Shown piece by piece: positions 19,901 to 27,020 of a stretch of DNA of 64,000 nucleotides (the first letter of the stretch is position 1; each line of letters begins with the position of its first letter). Below the pieces are notes generated by a model that saw only the letters and a list, made by a program, of their open reading frames with translations, ran no database searches and had not been told where the DNA came from. The position numbers were made by a program, and so were the translations under genes. The DNA is taken from positions 6,840,573-6,904,572 of the forward strand of contig CM030934.1 in the NCBI GenBank assembly GCA_018136815.1. The letters run 5' to 3'. This DNA comes from Isochrysis galbana (Eukaryota; Haptophyta; Isochrysidales; Isochrysidaceae).

Positions 19901-21431
19901 TTCCAGTTCTGTCGCTCCCGTTCCCGCTCAGCAATCCAAGATGTTTCGCCGTTTCGTCGTTCACGATGGGCTCGTCTACTATCGCACCGTCCTTGACTCC
20001 ACCGACCCGGACTCGCTAGTGCTCTATGTTCCGCCCTCGTTGCGGTCTCGCTACCTCTTTGCCTACCACGATCGCTCCGGTCACCTTGGAGTTTCTCGTA
20101 TGTCCGGTCTTCTTCGTACTCGGGTATACTGGCCTGGCATGTCTTCCGACGTTGCGTCCTACGTCCGAGAATGCCACGAGTGCACCCTCGCCAAGCCGCT
20201 ACCGAGGGCTCTAGCGTCGCCCTCCGGTCTCTCCGTGGGCACCTACCCCTTTGATGTGGTCTACTGCGACGTGCTCGCACTGGCTCCCACTCACAACTTC
20301 GTGCCTGGAGTCTCGGGTTACGACAAGCTGGTCGTCTTCATCGACTCGCTCACTCGATGGATTGAGGCTGAGCCTTCGAATGGGGATCCTTCGTCGGAGG
20401 TGGCCTTGGACATGTTCATCCGCTTGATTGTGACGCGTTATGGAGTCCCTAGGCAGCTTCGAACCGACGCCGGTTCGAATCTATGTTCGGTTCTTGTTTC
20501 GCGTATTCTGGAGCTCACCGGGACTGATTTGTCGAGTACAGAGCCGTATCGACATGAGGGTGTAGGCTTCGTCGAACGCGCTCAGCAAACGCTCATTCGT
20601 TTGATGCGCGCCTCGAACGAGGGTGGCGGTCATTGGGTCGACCATTTGCCGTTCCTACTCCTCTCGTTGAGGGCTTCTTCCGGTCGTGTCACCTCCCGGT
20701 CTCCAGCGTCTTTGATCTTTGGGCGTGAGCTGCGTCTGCCCGCTCAACTCTCTGATCCGAAGTCTGTTTCGCCAACTGCTCTCGAGGCGGCGTCCGCCGA
20801 CGTTCGCTCGTACGCATCCAGGCTCAATGCGAGCCTCCGCCTCTCTTGGTCCAGCGCTCTCGAGGCTACCCTAGCCGCTCAGGCTGAGTCAGTCCGTGAC
20901 GCTACGATCAAGTCTCAAAGACCAGCTCGTTTCGAACCTGGGGATCGCGTCTGCCTGCGATTACCAGGCCATGCCAACAAGTTGCAATTCATCTACTCGG
21001 GTCCCTACCGCGTCGTAGAGGCTCTGTCCGACACTAGGTACCGACTCCGTGATTTGGAGAACCGGTTAGTCAAGGAGGAGGTGCATATCTCGAACCTCCG
21101 GCCGTATCATACTTTCGTTGATGAAGAGCCGCTGGCTGACGACGAGTACATCGTTGAAAAGTTGCTCGATCGTCGTAGCCATGGCGATTCTACCGAGTAC
21201 CTCGTGAAGTGGCGTGGCTATTCTCTTCGAGAAGCCACCTGGGAGTCTCGTTCCGAGTTGCTCCGTCGTTGTTCTGATTTGCTTGATGATTATGATCGCT
21301 CCGTCGAAGAGACTTGTCCAGAAGATGTTGAGTCCCCGGAAGCAACTTCTTCGTCGGCCAGGAATACTCCTCTTCCTCCCGTTCTCGATGCGCCGTCTTC
21401 GCGCACTCGATCCAGGCTCCATTCTCGTTGA
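13947..21431 (+). CDS. pol: Chromovirus (Ty3/gypsy) pol polyprotein with embedded DNA methyltransferase domain, copy 1
   Basis: The 2494-residue uninterrupted frame (open back to 13782) has these regions in order. Residues 1-340 are Ser/Pro-rich. A methyltransferase-like domain spans about 425-625 (catalytic Cys488). A variable linker follows. The aspartic protease has ADTGAGPS (Asp1042) and LLLGNDF (about 1113). Reverse transcriptase (about 1400-1590) has DYRD and the YLDD box at 1571-1574. RNase H (about 1733-1860) has KTDGASK, TEIELLAA and DHSALRW. Integrase has an HHCC zinc site ending CHECTLAK (about 2076), DDE residues in YCDVL, RTDAGSN and VERAQQ (about 2105, 2174, 2211) and a GPY module. 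A chromodomain spans about 2399-2450 (EYIVEKLLDRR, LVKWRGY, ATWES). All catalytic residues appear intact, so this copy may be recent or active. The 3' LTR starts at 21819. Confidence 0.92.
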   Translation: MGAASPAEAPAGRLSRKPESTLDPGSWKQVCPGDSRDPTLRNSCTSTSSSITPHAIRMLGADSRSLPLLESISTDTMLSSVPSNSPRSFDASSSLDSPPDGPAQGGGLGRFDASSVSSFRKRTVVKPSRAVDSVSSSALGSMDRSDVAAAAYENVVAALPVSALSRRDPSGDLSPKGHSRSRSADESSLSTVGSRAVEAETSVSSSPLSPVRYISPSSCSFSRLEVAPVLVSDLVPDPEGSASGVDEVEGSKGAAAFRAHAVATPASGDAGAVDYDPTSRTTRTPASPLSLGSPEDPRSRDRPPEPTPFMSSPPKLEGDDLLPLNSTAEAIHRIAVVGCSSAAKSTETARAPTRELQMLAASRARASGSSVILPRHLAEAALALRRPDASTHASPSAVLPTHFDELCAELAAIHDAVTFDAAEGIPPPRVLVVGEASGVVSSMFLLAGAHVATCDLRPSEIDYIPHFCGDALHIQNLGWDLVVAHPPCTYLSAVSCQWLDREPGRRQALESAARVFLAMASADAPFVAVENPRMHAEASALVGGLRPRQFVQPWQHGTGHQKATGLYLTASLPPLQPSKIVEGRLSAMADLSPSPHRGALRSRTYVGIAGAMAAQWMPVLRRYARKAKASRSLDFTVDWAISQAAASLRERPSLCSTGFELAEPRTALARFMEGRGEAASSSHLTPPSGSLVSDSVVVIPDVGPVADASRLLHQEDSETNVSQDGTEAKGDRFTPWEWPIKDRSTTPGPPNTVKKRRSKWQVFDRDVISGVHRWRDVTPSIAQEIAEQAAAAEPSEPPILSRLGSQGINALSPSASFTAGDEGVAEPTGSVVAERPLENGDVGLDSGEDDTPETPEHRSMQALETKPSDAADGEGTPQALCGDGAAARGLSAAGFSELSKLPKTDLQKSLEKEWSRQMDQPRHPTDRRGLGYDGVPNPSSSAKASPYSSIPFVPQTVAAAIERVPHVDESSPSRLASNPTTLSPGAGTSLPVESIADTPPPLYPCHCLYVRDLVVCRADGDRAAQGFVLPDVALTVNSTLADTGAGPSVITTALLDRLPEDACVERVSDATVPNLHGPDGLPLITRGRASLVFSLSGRLFRHSFAVIEGNPMLLLGNDFLAAHSATISLDAASSEGSLRLRPASGDAEDSSRVLSECVVRVSTAPPPVADSGFVGAISMSPGQPLTVDFLERSTGTRETPGGSEGEAAADARQPLYTPLFESADEFAAKAPASTSSEYLLYTEQAVTIPAFHRATIWVRVPLALRDHSDCAMLVDRLPNREALDSSSLVMPTVVTPTDDHRIAVTIVHTGVNALTLPSLHPIASLQVRFKLHRGWTPTGSEGDGDPVTALSEEQRSLLDSATIDPDRLLSDDQREEVRQLLARRIKAFALHPGAPNHTHVLEVELPLNPGAVPHRHAPSRVGRAGELIIEEEVAKMEAAGIIRKSNSAWASRVVLVSKKDGSVRFCVDYRDTNAKLRVEDSPLPLIVEAIDRLASGQGPLSSLFLCTLDLASGFWGIPIKESHKHITAFTTHRGKYEFNFLPFGIQSGPSYMCRLMDIVLGALAWEICMPYLDDVGIWSTGVGPSEEARAQASFEQMLHRLDLVLERLEWAGLTCKMSKCVFFATSTEYLGHVVSREGLKMDPKKVAAVADIDPSSINSLEAVRSFLGLCSYYRRFIRQFAAKAAPLTALTRRGCDVAKESQSEECRRAIQELKTAITSEPVLTPPRDDRPFIVKTDGASKLGIAGILSQLGDDNRERVVGYYARSLTSAERHWTVTEIELLAALESIRNWRPYLWGRRFKLVVDHSALRWLHTMKDQVAGGPASRLTRWALKLAEYRFDVEHKPGAVHQDADGLSRLASLEPEHEDEPLAGPASLAVREPGSESLAEHERSHPVAAITRSVATARGLQALDRSRRRASDSGPAIQSSYLAPGTPTSEEMRAALAEDPFVEPLLGSGETVNHEPSGLGSPPPAAASGPIAEDDSCSSSVAPVPAQQSKMFRRFVVHDGLVYYRTVLDSTDPDSLVLYVPPSLRSRYLFAYHDRSGHLGVSRMSGLLRTRVYWPGMSSDVASYVRECHECTLAKPLPRALASPSGLSVGTYPFDVVYCDVLALAPTHNFVPGVSGYDKLVVFIDSLTRWIEAEPSNGDPSSEVALDMFIRLIVTRYGVPRQLRTDAGSNLCSVLVSRILELTGTDLSSTEPYRHEGVGFVERAQQTLIRLMRASNEGGGHWVDHLPFLLLSLRASSGRVTSRSPASLIFGRELRLPAQLSDPKSVSPTALEAASADVRSYASRLNASLRLSWSSALEATLAAQAESVRDATIKSQRPARFEPGDRVCLRLPGHANKLQFIYSGPYRVVEALSDTRYRLRDLENRLVKEEVHISNLRPYHTFVDEEPLADDEYIVEKLLDRRSHGDSTEYLVKWRGYSLREATWESRSELLRRCSDLLDDYDRSVEETCPEDVESPEATSSSARNTPLPPVLDAPSSRTRSRLHSR
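15225..15815 (+). other. Phage-type cytosine-5 DNA methyltransferase-like domain inside pol
   Basis: Visible motifs in order are VLVVGEASGVVSSMFL (SAM-binding loop region), CDLRPSE after beta-2, GWDLVVAHPPCTYLS (motif IV with PPC; TGC at 15408-15410), FVAVENPRMH (motif VI, ENP in place of ENV), RQFVQPWQHGTGHQKATGLYL, and GALRSRTYVGIAGAMAAQW. This order and wording match the compact family in phages and prophages usually annotated DNA cytosine methyltransferase, as known from family recall. No separate target-recognition domain is seen, which is normal for that family. Methylation activity is inferred, not shown. Confidence 0.75.
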
Positions 21432-21818
21432 TCCCATGTCTTGGGTAAGGGACCCGTCCCTCTAGGCTAGCCCCACGCCTCGGCTAGGGCTCCGAGTTCA
21501 AATTTCTGTCAGAGCGAATCATGGAGGTGCTGAACGCGTGCTGCCTGCGCTCTACACCCGGCGCAACACCCGAGCAAAGCTCCTGTAAAAGGGAGAAGTG
21601 GGTGGGGCAGTGCGTACGAAAGAGGCCGCCGCGTTAAGCCGCCGATTTCGTGCTCGCTTTGGATCCAAAGGGTGTTCTTGTCTCCACGTTTCGCTCGCTA
21701 TGTTTCGTTGCTTCTTGTTCCGATTCTGACCTCTGGTCAGCTCAGGTTCCAAGTTCCAGGTCTCTGTTTCCAGGTTCACCGCTCGACATCGGGAGACGTC
21801 TCGATCTTAGTCGGGGGG
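21432..21818 (+). other. Chromovirus copy 1 3' non-coding region and polypurine tract
   Basis: Non-coding DNA lies between the pol stop and the LTR. It ends in AGTCGGGGGG (21810-21818), a polypurine tract directly before the TG of the LTR. The segment 21607-21660 resembles 11640-11690. Confidence 0.7.
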
Positions 21819-22684
21819 TGTCGCATTCATCTTAGATGATGCGATTTCCAGGCTCTTGTTTCCAGGTCCTTCGCCGTGCGGCCACACGGTGAAGCTCAGG
21901 TACATCTAGGTTGGTAGGGTTCGTCCCTAGCGATCTAGAATTCGAGTTCTCGTTTCGTTCCTTCTAGCCTGTTTGTCAGGTCTAGATTCCAGGTTTCCTC
22001 CTTTCGGGTAATCTTTACCCAAAGGAGCCAGGTCGCCTGTCACTCGCTGCGCGCTTGTCTCAGGCTCTCAGGTTACCTTGTGAAGGCTTGTTTAGCTTCT
22101 TGCAAGGCTTGTCGTTTCTTGTTGGGTTCCGGTTCTTTCTTGGGACCTGCTCACTTTCGTTGTCGTCCAGGCCTGTTCTTCGTAGGTTCTGCTTGGCCTG
22201 GTTAGGGTTTCGTTGCCTTCCCGCGTTCGGCGTTTGGCGTTGGCGTTCGGAAATTTCCTCTCACATTCCCTAGGTCCGCTACCCTTGGCTTGTAGGTCCT
22301 TGCTTCTTTCTTCTCGGTCAAGGTTTTGGCGAGCAAGTCGGTTGCTCTATCCGCTCGAGATTTGAGGTTTAATTTGCCATCTCCCCTTGGAGACCGGTGT
22401 AGGTTCGCTTCCTAGGTGAGGGAATCTTTCCCCTTGATGCAAGTTACATGCAAGCCCTTGGCCCCTTTGGTGTTTCTTCCCCTTGGTTGCTACTCAGGGT
22501 TGTTCGTTAGAAGCGTCTAGAAGGTTCACGCTCAACGGCAAGATTTATTCGGTCGTGAAGATATCTCGTCGCGATCTGTATCCAAAGTGATCGCCGTGGT
22601 CGCGCGACACGACGCTCCCCTTCGGACTCTCCGCTACGTGGGAAGTTACAACGGAGACACGCTCCGGCCGTCGCTGCGGAGTCT
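21819..22684 (+). repeat. 3' LTR of chromovirus copy 1
   Basis: It begins TGTCGCATTCATC after the polypurine tract. The right edge at GCGGAGTCT is set where the inverted copy (24006-23142) switches to the gag leader, giving 866 and 865 bases. A canonical CA end is not seen, so the exact edge is uncertain. Confidence 0.7.
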
Positions 22685-22739
22685 CTCTCTCTCTCGCTCT
22701 CTCTCTCCGTCTCTCGCGACGTGTTTGAGTTATCGGTGA

Positions 22740-23141
22740 TTTGGGGTCGCGGTTGCTTGATAATTTGCTTGGTTTGGGTGAATGATTCCGGTGTGTTCGT
22801 GAGTCGGTGTATCCTGTTGTTCTCAGCTCCGTTGTCCGTCGTTGTTCGCTGCGTCGCTGCACTCAAGCAGCTTAGGCTCCCTCCCTGAGGGAAGAGTTCT
22901 TTGTAGGTCTAACAATCTCTTAAAACCCAACACACTAGGGCCGCTAGGAGCGCCTCGCCGCCCCACAGCCCTTCGTTCGCCGTTCGTTCCCCGTCCAGAC
23001 ACCCAAATGGGGTTGCCCGACCCAGTCCAGAATTTCATTCACCCGACTCCCGGTGGGGAGGAGGGCCAAAGCGCCGCGCTAGCCGCCGGTGCTGCTCGCG
23101 ACGGAGTGGCTCAGAGCCCTCCGGCTCCGCTCGACTCGACA
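22740..23141 (-). pseudogene. Chromovirus leader and gag N-terminal fragment, inverted
   Basis: On the minus strand this carries the same leader (GTCGAGTCGAGCGGAGCC) and the same gag start region as copy 2 at 48366-48720. Shared phrases include GTNGERRAVGRRGAPSG and FKRLLDLQRTLPSGRE. The fragment stops within gag near 22740, where a CT-rich junction meets the plus-strand LTR. Confidence 0.75.
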
Positions 23142-24006
23142 AGACTCCGCAGCGACGGCCGGAGCGTGTCTCCCTTGTAACTTCCCACGTAGCGGAGAGT
23201 CCGAAGGGGAGCGTCATGTCGCGCGACCACGGCGATCACTTTGGATACAGATCGCAACGAGATATCTTCACGACAGAGGAAATCTTGCCGTTGAGCATGA
23301 ACCTTCTAGACGCTTCTAACGAACGACCCTGAATAGCAACCAAGGGGAAGAAACACCAAAGGGGCCAAGGGCTTGCATGTAGCTTGCATCAAGGGGAAAG
23401 ATTCCCTCACCTAGGAAGCGAACCTACACCGATCTCCAAGGGGAGATGGCAAATTAAACCTCAAATCTCGAGCAGATAGAGCAACCGACTCGCTCGCCCA
23501 AACCTTGACCGAGAAGAAAGAATCAAGGACCTACCAGCCAAGGGTAGCGGACCTAGGGAATGTGAGAGGAAATTTCCGAACGCCAACGCGAACGCCAAAC
23601 GCGGGAAGGCAACGAAACCCTAACCAGGCCAAGCAGAACCTACGAAGAACAGGCCTGGACGACAACGAAAGTTAGCAGGTCCCCAGCAAGAACCGGAACC
23701 CAACAAAAAACAACAAGCCTTGCAAGAAGCTAAATAAGCCTCCACAAGGTGACCTGAGAGCCTGAGACAAGCACACAGCGAGCGACAGGCAACCTGGCTC
23801 CTTTGGGTCAAGATTGCCCGAAAGGAGGAAACCTGGAATCTAGACCTGACAGACAGGCTAGACGGAACGAAACGAGAACTCGAATTCTAGATCGCTAGGG
23901 ACGAACCCTACCAACCTAGAAGTACCTGAGCTTCACCGTGTGGCCGCACGGCGAAGGACCTGGAAACAAGAGCCTGGAAATCGCATCATCTAGGATGAAT
24001 GCGACA
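23142..24006 (-). repeat. Inverted chromovirus LTR
   Basis: It is the reverse complement of 21819-22684 with scattered changes. Homology continues past its start to about 24051, covering the polypurine tract and 45 bases of internal sequence. On the minus strand the order is therefore tract, LTR, leader, gag. Confidence 0.8.
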
Positions 24007-24219
24007 CCCCCCGACTAAGATCGAGACGTCTCCCGATGTCGAGCGGTGAACGGTTCCGATTTGGAGGTCGGGTACGCCGACCGTGGAACCCTAGTAGCCG
24101 GAGAGGCGTGGCCCTTTTGGTCTAGGGCAGGAGGCTCGTCCATGGATGGTTCCCTCTGAGCCGGCCTAGCAGAATGCGCAGCGGCGCGCAGTCGGTGCGT
24201 CTGGCAAGGCCGGAGATAA

Positions 24220-24525
24220 CACAGTACTCCAACGTTCTTGGCTGCGAGAGCAAATCTCGGCGGATCGGGAAGGCTGGCTCGGACGCGCAGGCGTCATCCT
24301 GGGCGATGGTGGGGCTAGTGACGGAGATGCGCTATTCCTCAGTCCGTATTTCAATCCCGAAGATCCGAACGATTGCTGGTTCAACTTCTGTCATTCCTCA
24401 ACACGGTTTTTTGCAGAGGAAGTGTTCGGCAGATGGAAGAACAAATTTCGGTTTTTGCTTCACCGTATCGAGGTGTCGTGGAAGTTGGCCACTCTGCTGA
24501 TATACGCCGAGCGATGATCCTTCCA
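24220..24525 (+). pseudogene. PIF/Harbinger-like DDE transposase remnant
   Basis: The translation from about 24275 reads WLGRAGVILGDGGASDGDALF, then SPYFNP, NFCHSSTRFFAEEVFGRWK, NKFRFLLHRIEVS and LLIYA before TGA. This matches the layout of the C-terminal half of DDE_Tnp_4 proteins: a GD in ILGDxGY, a Pro-rich loop, then a VExxFGxLK-type motif carrying the last acidic residue. The N-terminal half and terminal repeats were not found. The assignment rests on motif order only. Confidence 0.5.
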
Positions 24526-24795
24526 TCTGCCAATTCGTGCACTGCCGAGCGAGCCCGATGACCCATCCACTCCATTGCCGGGGGTTCAATCGAAGGAGGT
24601 CATCAGGGCGATACATTGTCGCATTCGCGATGTCTCAGAGGCAAAAAGAAATAACAGTAAAAGAAAAACAGTAAACAGTAAAAAGAACAGAGGAAGAAAG
24701 AAGAAGAAAAGTGAAAAAGAAGAGAAAAAAACCCAGAGTATATAGGGCGGTTCTCAGCCCTTCCCATCGGCCCTATGGCTACGTAAACTCTCGCG

Positions 24796-24858
24796 TGGCA
24801 TAGTGGTTCAACCCACCGCCTCCACCAACCTTTTGCTCTGGGTCGCGAGTTCGAGTCC
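24796..24858 (+). promoter_or_regulatory. tRNA-like A and B boxes inside the LTR
   Basis: TGGCATAGTGG (24796-24806) fits an RNA polymerase III A box. GAGTTCGAGTCC (24847-24858) fits a B box about 40 bases later. Canonical cloverleaf pairing was not found, so this is a tRNA-derived or Pol III promoter-like segment rather than a tRNA gene. Confidence 0.5.
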
Positions 24859-24993
24859 GGTGGGTCGCGAGTTCGAGTCCGGTGGGTCGCGAGTTCGAGT
24901 CCGGTGGGTCGCGAGTTCGAGTCCGGTGGGTCGCGAGTTCGAGTCCGGTGGGTCGCGAGTTCGAGTCCGGTGGGTCGCGAGTTCGAGTCCGGA
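24840..24993 (+). repeat. Seven 22-bp tandem repeats, each with a B-box core
   Basis: The unit GGGTCGCGAGTTCGAGTCCGGT is repeated head to tail at 24840, 24862, 24884, 24906, 24928, 24950 and 24972. The inverted LTR at 47413-48052 has only one unit. A further GTTCGAGCC follows at about 25009. Confidence 0.9.
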
Positions 24994-25464
24994 CGGAGCG
25001 CTCTGCAGTTCGAGCCCCGCTCCTTCTCCTCTCCGCTCTTCTTCTACAGTTAAATTCCACGCTCTTCGTCTACCGTCAAATTCCGCACTCCGTCTACCGT
25101 TAGAAATCCTGCCTCTTCCTACTGTTAAAAATTCCGGCTACCGTTAAAATCCTGCCTCCGTCGCCTTGCCAAGACATTTCCTCTGCCTTCCTGCCAGCTT
25201 CCTTGCCAGTTCCTTCCGCCCCGGTTTCCCGCTTGTCTCTAAATCGGTTTCACCGCATTACGACCAAGCTTAGTGGGGAAACTCCTCGTCCAGTTCCGTT
25301 ACCCGAAAATCTCGTTCATCTCGTCGGGCCCCAGGGCCATCTCGTTCATCTCGTCGGGCCATCAAGGCCATCTCGTTCATCTCGTCGTCGGGCCATCAGG
25401 CCATCTCGTTACATCTCGTTCATCTCGTCACAATCCAAGCTGTGGCTTTGATTTCCACATACAT

Positions 25465-26820
25465 GTTTACGTGAAAGATCAGAACTACTTGTATTTGTAG
25501 AGATGGCGATGGCGGCCGTTGCTGTTTGATTGCCTGCGTGCCAGAGGACAGCGCAGCCGCCATAGCCATTTCTGGCGATGCCCATAGGCCATAGGTGAGA
25601 AAGTTGCCCCTACGCCCCTGTCATCTACCATCTGTGCGGGACCGCTGGCTGCGAAGGATTCTCAGGCTATGTATGAATGTGACACCAAGCACCAAGCTCA
25701 AGCTATCCACTACTAGTAGTAGATATCTAGACTTCTAGGTACTAGGTATAGGTATCTAGGTAAAATCACCATCACCATCTCACCTGCCCCCTGGACGAAT
25801 TGGGCACACCCCTTGGGCCTGAGTGAGGACAATGAGAAGGGGACGAGGGGACCACACCGGCGATAGGCGATAGGCGCGGCGGAGGGAACGACTTCGGAGG
25901 CTGACGGGCGCTTGGACCTATGGACCTAGCCACCTAGCGTCAGACATCAACCGTCAACCGTCCGTACGTAGTTAGTAGAGGAAGGTATAGGATATGGGAA
26001 GGCGGGCTTGGGCTTGGGCTTGGCAAGCACTTGGGGCTTGGGGCTTGGGCGGCGAGGGGGAGGAAGGCGGCGAAAGCGACATCGAGCGAGCAGTGAGGGA
26101 CGAGGATGAGAGAGGGGAGGGCAGTAGTCTGTAGTCTCTTCTTCGTCGGTCCTCCGCTCCTCCGTGAATCGTGAATGTGAATGTGGCTATTTCACAGTGC
26201 ACAGTGCACAACATTATCAACATAAGCATAAGTAAGCATAATAAGCTTTTGACGAGGATGTCGTTTGTCGTTTGCCTTCTTCTTCTTCCTTCTTCCTTCT
26301 GGTAGAGTGTAGAGTGTGGTAATCCTTGCTTGATATGCGTTCTTTTTGGTCGTCGCGTGCCTACTCCTACATACTCCCGCTCCCGCATTGGGCATTGGGC
26401 TTTGTTGACAATTTGTTGGCCAGAGGAGGAATGAAAATGAAACGCGCATCCTTTTTCCGCGCTCACCGCCACCTCCATCATCCATCTGACATGTAACATG
26501 TTACTAGTTACTGACTCCCAACATCTATAATTTATTAATACTAAGTAATACTATAATTTCGAATTCGAATCTCCGATTTCATATCTCATATCTCGGATTA
26601 TCGGATTTCGATTTCGATTTCGACGCGGTCTGGCGGTTGGGGGACGGGCAGGAATCATTAGGCCCACGACGCCGAGGCGCGCCCCGAGTGCCCGACTTGA
26701 AACTGTGACCGGGGCCCGTTCTTGTCAATCCTCAATCCTCTTGGACTGGTGGCCTCCATCCACCATCCACGCCTCCATTTTAGATCGGGCTCCCGAGGAA
26801 AAAAAAACTCGACTAAATTT
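25465..26820. other. Intergenic region upstream of the repeat-protein gene
   Basis: No supported gene is present. Simple-sequence patches occur: TAGGTATCTAGG near 25740, GGGCTTGGGCTT near 26005-26050, and a TTTCGATTTCGA stretch near 26600. Small frames on both strands look random. Confidence 0.45.
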
Positions 26821-26824
26821 AATT

Positions 26825-27020
26825 CGAGGCTTCTCTCTCTCTCCTCTCTCTTTGCCAAAGCGTCCAGCGGCGCGATGACGTGCCGGCGCTGAAGCGGAGC
26901 GGGCCAGCACCAGCAGAGAGAGCGAGGCAGAGGCAGAGGCAGAGGCAGAGAGAGAGCGCGCGCGAGAGCGAGAAGAAAGACGGGAGGGCGAGTGCGTTTG
27001 TGTGGGTGCGGGCTGCCCGC
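26825..27020. repeat. CT and GA simple repeats in the 5' leader
   Basis: CTCTCTCTCTCCTCTCTC lies near 26833-26851, then GAGGCAGAGGCAGAGG with GAGAGAGCGCGCGCGAGAGC follows at about 26920-26970, just before the chosen ATG at 27021. Confidence 0.8.

Larger units (their letters stand above)
24617..25459 (+). repeat. Solo LTR with 5-bp target-site duplication
   Basis: The 843-base unit starts TGTCGCATTCGCG and ends GATTTCCACA. It is flanked on both sides by TACAT (24612-24616, 25460-25464). A TATA-like GAGTATATAGGG lies near 24736. The same unit occurs inverted at 47413-48052. Its first ten bases equal those of the copy 1 LTR, but the rest differs. Confidence 0.85.

Noticed and set aside
22507-23319. 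Several 60-120-residue frames in the inverted LTR region
   Set aside because: They mirror each other on both arms of the inverted repeat and contain only LTR and leader sequence, apart from the gag fragment on the minus strand.
24840-24993. Regular 22-bp repeats as a CRISPR array
   Set aside because: The units are head to tail with no spacers, lie inside a TSD-flanked LTR of a eukaryotic genome, and have no cas genes.
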